From the NCBI GenBank assembly GCA_007123395.1, contig SKLD01000098.1:1-5360 (forward strand): a stretch of 5,360 bases of DNA, written 5' to 3'. This document shows, piece after piece, positions 1 through 5,360 of this stretch. Positions within the stretch are counted from its first letter, which is position 1; each line of letters starts with the position of its first letter. This DNA comes from Opitutales bacterium. GTDB taxonomy: Bacteria; Verrucomicrobiota; Verrucomicrobiia; Opitutales; Oceanipulchritudinaceae. A model generated the notes under the pieces. That model made no database searches. It worked only from the letters and a program-made list of their open reading frames with translations, and was not told the DNA's origin. Position numbers and translations under genes: made by a program.

Positions 1-96
1 GGCGGGGTGTTCGCGGCGGTCCCGGCGCGGGCGGGGTGCGGACACAAGGTCTCGTAGCTACTCTGGCGCGGCGGGTCTACGGGGGGCGTCATCGGT

Positions 97-172
97 CAAT
101 TCCATCGGTCCCGGTCGACCGAATCTTTGGGAAAGATTCGCTACGTAGCGACGGAGCCACGCCTCCGTCGAC
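97..172. repeat. REP-like palindromic repeat, copy A
   Basis: This 76-base unit matches 478-553 at 69 of 76 positions without gaps. It consists of successive hairpins. At 120-140, CGAATCTTT and AAAGATTCG pair perfectly around GGG. At 139-150 lies the perfect palindrome CGCTACGTAGCG. At 149-170, CGACGGAG and CTCCGTCG pair around a 6-base loop. Just past the unit, CCGCCT (172-177) can pair with AGGCGG (187-192), around the palindrome CTTCGCGAAG (176-185). Clustered short palindromes in an extragenic, repeated unit fit REP or MITE-like elements mobilised in trans by a RAYT. Whether it is dispersed genome-wide cannot be seen here. Confidence 0.85.
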
Positions 173-477
173 CGCCTTCGCGAAGCAGGCGGCCCATTCA
201 AGTGAAGAGTGCTCTACAAATCCGGCAACGTTCCTCCGTTTTCTTCCAAGGAAGCTCCACGGTCTGTGCGGGTCGGTGCACGGTTGCCATACCGCCGGGC
301 GGTCTCCACTGGACCGACGGCTTCAGCCGTCGCCTACGGCACCGCACCTTTACGCGGGCATCGGCTGAAGCCGACGGTCCTATAGCTTCGCTTGCGCACC
401 GGTGCGGGGTTGTCGGACAAGGGAACGGGATGCTCGCGCACTTGCTTCCGCGCGACGGTTGTGTCGGCGTTGAGAGC
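173..477. repeat. Spacer between repeat copies, with its own palindromes
   Basis: The spacer between the two direct repeats is itself structured. A GC-rich palindrome lies at 291-303 (ACCGCC, G, GGCGGT). A perfect 12-base palindrome, CGCACCGGTGCG, lies at 395-406. A larger inverted repeat spans 311-380 and is listed separately. No family motif or plausible start site was seen on either strand. It may be part of one composite repeat array rather than unrelated DNA caught between two insertions. Confidence 0.45.
311..380. repeat. Long inverted repeat with 19-base arms
   Basis: Bases 311-329 are the reverse complement of 362-380 at 18 of 19 positions, the single difference being at 317. The loop is about 32 bases. 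Each arm has a small dyad of its own, CGGCTTCAGCCG on the left and CGGCTGAAGCCG on the right, so the DNA could form either one long stem or two short ones. It lies within the repeat cluster and looks like another REP-like pair in opposite orientation. No target-site duplication or transposase gene is attached. Confidence 0.75.
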
Positions 478-553
478 CAATTCCATCCGTCCCGGCTCAT
501 CGAATCTTTGGGAAAATTTCGCTACGTAGCGACGGAGCCACGCCTCCGTCGAC
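478..553. repeat. REP-like palindromic repeat, copy B
   Basis: This is the second copy of the 76-base unit, in the same orientation and 381 bases downstream of copy A. All seven differences from copy A lie in the first 40 bases. The last 36 bases (518-553) are identical and contain the CGCTACGTAGCG palindrome (520-531) and the CGACGGAG/CTCCGTCG hairpin (530-551). The first hairpin is degraded: AAAGATTCG of copy A reads AAAATTTCG here, leaving two mismatches in the 9-base stem. After the unit, copy B lacks most of copy A's CCGCCT-to-AGGCGG hairpin but rejoins it at AGGCGGC (558-564), as if a short segment had been lost. Confidence 0.85.
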
Positions 554-751
554 ACGTAGGCGGCAATCTGAGCGTTTTTTTCTCCCGCGGTCCCCGTCCG
601 TATCCCCGCCGTCGCCGCAACCGGCGCACAAAACCGCCGCCGCCGCCCGTCCGAGGTCCCGCTGCGGCGAAACTCAGGTTTTTGGGACAGGCTCTACACT
701 ACAGGGAGGTGCGGGAAGACACCCCCACTGAACATGCGGCCTGGCGGGCGG

Positions 752-785
752 TCGACCCCCCGAAAAAAATAAAATCAGGGGTCGA
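752..785. other. Stem-loop upstream of the terminator
   Basis: TCGACCCC (752-759) pairs perfectly with GGGGTCGA (778-785) around an 18-base loop that is almost all A on the plus strand. It lies 17 bases before the terminator hairpin. On the minus strand the loop is T-rich but sits inside the stem rather than after it, so it is not a canonical terminator for the kinase gene that ends at 861. It may be the 3' part of a structured plus-strand RNA, or half of a two-hairpin terminator. Confidence 0.5.
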
Positions 786-802
786 GTTGAGAAAGACGGG
801 TC

Positions 803-837
803 AGCCCCGGCGACCTCCGCGTCCCGGGGCTTTTTTT
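803..837 (+). terminator. Intrinsic terminator, plus strand
   Basis: AGCCCCGG (803-810) pairs perfectly with CCGGGGCT (824-831) across a 13-base loop and is followed by seven T's (831-837). This is a strong rho-independent terminator for plus-strand transcription. On the minus strand the hairpin is preceded by A's and followed by a T-poor stretch, so it would serve the convergent kinase gene (ending at 861) poorly. No plus-strand protein gene lies upstream within the window. It must therefore end either a transcript entering from outside or an unannotated RNA from the 1-800 region. Confidence 0.8.
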
Positions 838-860
838 ATGTGGGCTGCTGAAAGCCTCCC

Positions 861-1850
<990 letters not shown>

Positions 1851-1876
1851 AATCAAAGGTGGAAGTCCCCGACGGA

Positions 1877-2263
1877 CTATCCGCTCACGCCGAGGTTGGT
1901 CGTGAGGATGGGATCGCCGTCGACTTCTATGAGAATCACATAGTTGCCCTCGGTCTGGAAGGGCAGGTTGTGCATGTCGTTGATGAGGTTGATCTTGTGG
2001 AGGGGGCTCTTCGATTCGAAGGGGCGCTCGATGATTTTCTTTATGTTTTCCATGTCGATGCCCATGGAGACGCGCAGGGTGTGTTTGCCGACAGACGCGT
2101 CGGTGAGGGTAAGGAACCAGACCATGCGGCGGTGGACTGTGGGGAACTGGCGGGCACGGATGTTGGAAAAGCAGCCGAGGAGGTAGTGTTTGCCGGTGGC
2201 CGGGTCGATGTGGACGGCATCACACATCTGCCAGCAAAGGACTTGAGGTTTTGCAGCACTCAT
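1877..2263 (-). CDS. DUF6941-like small protein of unknown function
   Basis: A 128-residue protein starting at an ATG and ending in TAG. I do not know its function. It has no signal peptide or membrane segment, so it is probably cytosolic. The pattern suggests a compact beta sandwich. An early strand-rich part (VLCWQMCDAVHIDPATGKHYLLGCFSNI, about residues 8-35, interrupted here only for reading) is followed by MVWFLTLTDASVGKHTLRVSM in the middle and a final hairpin GNYVILIEVDGDPILTTNLG. This layout, with an early CDAV-type segment and a late 'G.Y...I.VDG.P' strand pair, resembles DUF6941 proteins. The assignment rests on memory of the family pattern, not a search. It lies 41 bases after the amidase stop and 26 bases before the kinase start, so it is probably co-transcribed with both. 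A small hairpin (2267-2282) sits just before its start codon. Confidence 0.8.
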   Translation of the reverse strand: MSAAKPQVLCWQMCDAVHIDPATGKHYLLGCFSNIRARQFPTVHRRMVWFLTLTDASVGKHTLRVSMGIDMENIKKIIERPFESKSPLHKINLINDMHNLPFQTEGNYVILIEVDGDPILTTNLGVSG

Positions 2264-2266
2264 GAT

Positions 2267-2282
2267 CGCCGAGCGAACGGCG
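2267..2282 (-). promoter_or_regulatory. Small hairpin just upstream of the DUF6941-like start codon
   Basis: CGCCG and CGGCG (2267-2271 and 2278-2282) form a 5-base stem with a 6-base loop, ending 3 bases before the start codon at 2263. It occupies the place where a ribosome binding site would lie, and no Shine-Dalgarno sequence is present. It could dampen translation, or it may be chance in GC-rich DNA. Confidence 0.25.
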
Positions 2283-2304
2283 GAGTGCCGGGGAAGTCAA
2301 AACC

Positions 2305-3570
2305 TTACGCTCCGCAGAGCGCCGCAAGCCGGTCTTCCGCTCCGGGGGGGACGAGGATTTGGAGACCGCCGGAGAGGCCGTCCGGGAGCGGCACGGGCAC
2401 GGAGAGAGCGGGCAGACGGGCTAGGCTGGCGGTGGCGGTATGGCGCAGAATGGCCCCGCGCGCGGCATCGTCGTCGTCATTCGCGCGGTGGGCGGGGAAC
2501 GGCGCGGCGGGGAGGACGAAGGCATCGGCCTCGCGCCACAGCGCCGCAAAGAAGGCGTCCGTCTTCCGGCGGAAGGCGTTGGCTTCATCGATTTGGCGAG
2601 GCGTCCAGCGGCGGGCGCGGGCGATGCGCTCCCACACGGCAGGGTCGTAGAGCGGTTTGTACCGGTCGATCCACGGTTCGTGTACGGCGAGGGCTTCGGT
2701 GCTTTGGAGTACGGCAAAGTGCGCGGGGGCCTCGGTGGCGAGCCGCAGAAATGCGTCTTCCGTTTCGGCGGACAGCGGCTTCGCGCCCATGGTGCGGGCG
2801 GCGGCAACGTGGGCGGCGTGGAAGGCGGGGGCGGTCGCTTCCGGGGCAGGCGGGCGGGTGAGGGCCGCGATGCGATGCGGCCGCGACGTCTCCTCGCTGC
2901 CGGACAGGATGCGCAGCAAGACGGCCATGTCTGCGGCTGAGGCGGTAAACCATCCGGCGGTGTCGAAGCATGGTGCGAGGGGGAAGCAACCCTCGCCGGA
3001 CCAGTCGCGGCGGGTGAGACGCATGCCGTAGAGCCCGCAAAAGGCGGCGGGTATGCGAATCGAGCCGCCCGTGTCGGTGCCGAGGGCGAAGGGCACGAGG
3101 CTTTTGCCGACGGCCCATGCCGATCCGCTGCTCGATCCGCCTGCGACGCGGTCGGGGAAGCGCGGGTGCGGCACCGTACCGAAGTGCGGGTTCACACCGG
3201 AAAACCCGTAGGCAAACTCGTGGAGGTGTGTCTTGCCCGCGCACACCGCCCCGTGTGCGGCGAGATCCCGCACGAGCGCGGCGTCTCTGCGCGGCTTGGG
3301 ACGCTCCTCCGCGAGAAACCGGGTGGAGGCCGCCGTGGGCCATCCCGCCACGTCGTAGAGATCCTTGGCGAGGTAGGGCACGCCCGCCAGCGGACCACCG
3401 CGGGCAAGACCGTCGGCAAAGGCAGCCTCCCATGTGCCGCACGGCGGGAGATAGGCGATGGCCGTGGCGCGTTCCGCCGCCGGCAGGCTGTCGAGCCGCG
3501 CGCGGAGGACGGCCGCCCGTTCCGCCGCGCCGCCGGCGTTGCGCCAGTCTTCGATGCCTTCCGGTGCCAT
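2305..3570 (-). CDS. Amidase-signature family hydrolase
   Basis: A serine hydrolase that cleaves carbon-nitrogen amide bonds through a Ser-cisSer-Lys triad. With the ATG at 3570 it has 421 residues, within the family range. Lys69 lies in LAKDLYDV, cis-Ser146 in the Gly/Ser loop AGGSSSGSA (143-151), and nucleophile Ser170 in GTDTGGSIRIPAAFCG (164-179). The 24-residue spacing between the serines matches GatA and FAAH, so the enzyme should be active. The C-terminal third, which sets specificity, is not diagnostic. Candidates are a general amidase or an AtzF/allophanate-hydrolase-like enzyme. GatA of the tRNA amidotransferase is less likely because no gatB or gatC is nearby. A TTG at 3621 would add 17 proline-rich residues overlapping the permease gene. 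The ATG is preferred because it starts 10 bases after the permease stop. There is no signal peptide, so it is probably cytosolic. Confidence 0.92.
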   Translation of the reverse strand: MAPEGIEDWRNAGGAAERAAVLRARLDSLPAAERATAIAYLPPCGTWEAAFADGLARGGPLAGVPYLAKDLYDVAGWPTAASTRFLAEERPKPRRDAALVRDLAAHGAVCAGKTHLHEFAYGFSGVNPHFGTVPHPRFPDRVAGGSSSGSAWAVGKSLVPFALGTDTGGSIRIPAAFCGLYGMRLTRRDWSGEGCFPLAPCFDTAGWFTASAADMAVLLRILSGSEETSRPHRIAALTRPPAPEATAPAFHAAHVAAARTMGAKPLSAETEDAFLRLATEAPAHFAVLQSTEALAVHEPWIDRYKPLYDPAVWERIARARRWTPRQIDEANAFRRKTDAFFAALWREADAFVLPAAPFPAHRANDDDDAARGAILRHTATASLARLPALSVPVPLPDGLSGGLQILVPPGAEDRLAALCGA

Positions 3571-3580
3571 CGGGGGCGGC

Positions 3581-4669
3581 TCAGCCAGAAGGCGGAGCAC
3601 CGGCGGGGGCCGGTGCCACAATCCCTTGGCGGGGCCACGCTTGGAGCACCGCTTGTACTAGCGTCGCGAGCGGGATGGAAAAGAAGACGCCCCAGAAACC
3701 CCAGATCCCGCCGAAAAAGAGGACGGCCAGAATAATCGCGGCGGGGTGCAGGGAAACCGCCCGCGAGAAGAGGATCGGCACGAGCACGTTGGCGTCCAGC
3801 GCCTGAATGATGAAGTAGACGATCACCACCGTGACCATTTCCCATGTCGGCCCGAACTGGAAGTAGGCCACCGCAAGCACGGGGAAGGTCATGAGCGTGG
3901 CCCCGACCCACGGGATGAGGACGGACAGGCCCGTGAAGACGGCGAGCAGAAGCGCGAAGTTGAGCCCAAGAATGAGAAAAGCAATGTAGGTGACGGCCGC
4001 GACGATAAGAATCTCCCAGAATTTTCCGCGGATATAGTTGGCTAGCTGCTTGTTCGTTTTGCGCCACACCTCCGTCGCCAGATCGCGCTGCGCCGGCAGA
4101 AAACTCGTGAACCACGCGAGGATGCGCGCCTTGTCCGCGAGAAGGAAAAAGGCGAGAAAGGGAACGAGAATGAGGTAGACGATGAGGATGATGAGCGAGG
4201 GCACGACCGCCACCGAGCCGCGCAGGATGCGCTCCGCCGCCAGTCCCGCCTCATTGCGCATGTTCGCCGCGATGTCGGTCACCTGCCGTTCCGAGAAGAT
4301 CTCCGGAAAGCGCTCCGGCAGCCGCAGGACGAATTGCTCCAGCTCGCCGATCATCATCGGTACCTGTTGCAGAAGCTGCCCCGCCTGACGGTAGACCAGC
4401 GGCACGAGGAAGAAGACCGCGAGGATCATCGAAAAAACGAAGATCAGGCACACCGCGGGCACCGCGAAATTGCGCTTCACACCGTGGTATACGAGGCGCT
4501 CCACGACGCCGTCCATAAGGTAGGCGAGGACCACCGCCGCCAGCACAGGGGTTAGGATCCGGCCGAAAAACAGGATCGTCAGGCCGAAAACGAGCAGCAA
4601 CAGCACGAGGATCACCACTTGCGGATCCGAGAAATGGCGGTTCCAAGCCGTTTTCAGGTATTCAATCAT
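3581..4669 (-). CDS. AI-2E family (PerM/YdiK-type) membrane transporter
   Basis: A polytopic inner-membrane protein of 362 residues, typical for the family (PF01594). Hydrophobic segments lie at about 18-36, 38-52, 68-92, 153-178, 220-242, 244-270, 278-300 and 310-336. Segments 3 and 4 are separated by a soluble amphipathic domain (93-150), as expected. Family hallmarks are the segment-4 end VPFLAFFLLADK (169-180), LIPWVGATLMTFP (251-263), QALDANVLVP (289-298), LHP (307-309) and SIPLAT (331-336). Named members include the autoinducer-2 exporter TqsA and Na+/H+ antiporter relatives; the substrate here is unknown and the family name does not imply AI-2 transport. It is the first gene of the minus-strand block. 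The start is ATG at 4669, with no Shine-Dalgarno sequence; a hairpin (4691-4704) lies in the leader. The C-terminus is a short Pro/Ala/Gly-rich tail. Confidence 0.95.
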   Translation of the reverse strand: MIEYLKTAWNRHFSDPQVVILVLLLLVFGLTILFFGRILTPVLAAVVLAYLMDGVVERLVYHGVKRNFAVPAVCLIFVFSMILAVFFLVPLVYRQAGQLLQQVPMMIGELEQFVLRLPERFPEIFSERQVTDIAANMRNEAGLAAERILRGSVAVVPSLIILIVYLILVPFLAFFLLADKARILAWFTSFLPAQRDLATEVWRKTNKQLANYIRGKFWEILIVAAVTYIAFLILGLNFALLLAVFTGLSVLIPWVGATLMTFPVLAVAYFQFGPTWEMVTVVIVYFIIQALDANVLVPILFSRAVSLHPAAIILAVLFFGGIWGFWGVFFSIPLATLVQAVLQAWPRQGIVAPAPAGAPPSG

Positions 4670-5022
4670 TGCGCATCAAGGGATCGCGGCCCGCTCCATA
4701 GCGGTCGAAGCGGTGCCCATCGTCGCGCCACACCCTACGGGATTTGATGCCGCTGACAATCCTGATCTCCGGCGAAGCATAGGCCCCAGCGTAATCAATG
4801 TCGCAATTACGCGGCCCGCACGATGCAGCGCTTATCCGAGCGCCATTGGGCGCAAACGCAAACGGCGGCAACCCCCAAACTTTCTCGAAGAAAAATTGAT
4901 TGCAATGCCCCTCCGGTGTGTGGCATAGTGCGCCAATGTTGTGTTCTATGTGGCCATCCACGCCATTTATATTCAAGAAATGTACTGTTTCTTAGTTCCA
5001 AAAAATACCAATATATTCAATT
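4670..5022. other. Divergent intergenic region with candidate promoters
   Basis: These 353 bases separate the minus-strand permease from the plus-strand RAYT. No family motif supports a gene here; an open minus-strand frame (4976-4662) begins at TTG, overlaps the permease start and matches nothing I know. For the minus strand, GCGACA (4804-4799) and TATGCT (4781-4776) are 17 bases apart, each with 4 of 6 consensus matches, and would give a leader of about 100 bases. For the plus strand, TTGCAA (4900-4905) and CATAGT (4924-4929) are 18 bases apart; TATATT (4968-4973) is another -10 candidate without a good -35. Small hairpins lie at 4691-4704 (CCGCT/AGCGG) and 4840-4853 (GCGCC/GGCGC). Base composition turns AT-rich after about 4860, unlike the rest of the window. 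All promoter calls are weak. Confidence 0.4.
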
Positions 5023-5360
5023 ATGGGAGAAATTCGCATCAAAAACAAAGAAGGGCCTGCGGTGTATCATGTAACATCGCGTGTGATCCAGAAGCGTCGG
5101 TTGCTGGCGGAGGGTCAGCGGGAGGTGTGGGTTGCGGCACTGCACCGCGCGGCGGAGTTCAGCGGCGTGGAAGTCATCACTTACTGTGTGCTGGAGACGC
5201 ACTTCCACATTCTTGTGCGCATTGATCCGGCGGCGAAGCAGTGCGATGACGCCACGCTTGTGCGGCGCTACCGCGCGCTCTACGGGGCGTCGCGCGCGCA
5301 GTGGAGCGGGCTCAACGCGGACGAACTGGCGCACGCGCTGGCGAACGATCCGCCGGAGAC
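5023..5360 (+). CDS. REP-associated tyrosine transposase (RAYT, Y1 transposase), 5' part
   Basis: The first 112 residues of a Y1/IS200-like transposase (PF01797) are visible, and the gene continues past the window edge. The fold opens with YHVTSRV (15-21). The HUH motif His60-Phe61-His62, which binds the metal for single-strand DNA cleavage, lies in YCVLETHFHILVRI (54-67). LVRRYRALYG follows at about 79-88. Single-copy relatives of this type act on REP-like hairpins in trans and usually lack their own terminal repeats. The catalytic tyrosine should lie downstream, so activity cannot be judged. The start is ATG at 5023: the frame has a TAG at 4993-4995 and no other ATG, GTG or TTG between. There is no Shine-Dalgarno sequence. 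The first codons are AT-rich, then the gene becomes GC-rich like its neighbours. An ordinary IS200/IS605 transposase is less likely given the residue pattern and expected greater length. Confidence 0.88.
   Translation, partial: MGEIRIKNKEGPAVYHVTSRVIQKRRLLAEGQREVWVAALHRAAEFSGVEVITYCVLETHFHILVRIDPAAKQCDDATLVRRYRALYGASRAQWSGLNADELAHALANDPPE

Larger units (their letters stand above)
1..802. other. Palindrome-rich non-coding region
   Basis: I find no supportable protein gene here. The open frames that cross it on both strands read straight through the repeats, show no family motifs, and stay open mainly because stop codons are rare in GC-rich DNA. The first 57 bases stay open in plus frame 1 to a TAG at 55-57 and could be the tail of a gene from outside the window, but nothing in them is recognisable. 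The stretch holds two 76-base direct repeats, a long inverted repeat, compact palindromes (291-303, 395-406, 176-185) and a T-run at about 575-581. Positions 590-750 are mostly GC-rich sequence, with a small hairpin possible around 705-726. No tRNA, rRNA, tmRNA, SRP RNA or RNase P signature was recognised. Confidence 0.7.

Noticed and set aside
1..57. C-terminal end of a plus-strand gene entering from the left
   Set aside because: The frame is open to a TAG at 55-57, but 18 residues with no motif are too little to support a call.
97..553. CRISPR array
   Set aside because: There are only two copies, they are too long (76 bases) and imperfect, the spacer is 305 bases, and no cas gene is present.
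1859..2650. 263-residue plus-strand frame
   Set aside because: It runs antisense through the DUF6941-like gene and into the amidase, with no motifs of its own.
3571..3621. TTG start for the amidase at 3621
   Set aside because: It would add 17 proline-rich residues lying mostly within the permease gene; the ATG at 3570 fits the spacing and family length better.
4840..4853. Terminator in the divergent intergenic region
   Set aside because: The hairpin has only a 5-base stem and no T-run on either strand.
4662..4976. 104-residue minus-strand frame upstream of the permease
   Set aside because: It starts at TTG with no ribosome binding site, overlaps the permease start by 8 bases and has no family pattern. 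A small real protein is not fully excluded.

Overview
The window is GC-rich bacterial chromosomal DNA. It holds a block of four genes on the minus strand (positions 861-4669), a palindrome-rich non-coding stretch on the left (about 1-860), and the start of a REP-associated tyrosine transposase (RAYT) gene on the plus strand that runs off the right edge. No gene has a recognisable Shine-Dalgarno sequence next to its start. The RAYT N-terminus and the small beta-rich DUF6941-like protein resemble proteins I associate with the Verrucomicrobiota/Lentisphaerota/Planctomycetota (PVC) lineages. That placement is an inference; the sequence does not prove it.

Left region (1-860): I see no convincing protein gene. 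It contains two copies of a 76-base repeat, 97-172 and 478-553. They match at 69 of 76 positions, and their last 36 bases are identical. Each is built from successive short palindromes. Between them lie a longer inverted repeat (311-329 with 362-380) and two compact palindromes. This is how REP/MITE-like elements look. The region ends with two hairpins, and the second (803-837) is a textbook intrinsic terminator for plus-strand transcription, although no plus-strand gene precedes it in the window.

Minus-strand gene block, in transcription order: an AI-2E/PerM-family membrane permease (4669-3581), an amidase-signature hydrolase (start probably 3570, ending 2305), a small DUF6941-like protein (2263-1877) and a PfkB-family sugar or nucleoside kinase (start probably 1850, ending 861). 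Gaps are 10, 41 and 26 bases, so one transcript is likely. Together they suggest a membrane exporter or permease linked to small-molecule amide hydrolysis and phosphorylation of a nucleoside or sugar. No pathway can be named, and co-transcription does not prove a shared function.

Right region (4670-5360): a 353-base divergent intergenic stretch becomes AT-rich toward the RAYT start at 5023. The RAYT fragment shows the N-terminal Y1-transposase fold with the HUH (His-Phe-His) metal-binding motif; its catalytic tyrosine lies beyond the window. A RAYT gene about 4.5 kb from REP-like palindromes suggests the two may be a transposase and its substrate repeats, which is testable genome-wide.
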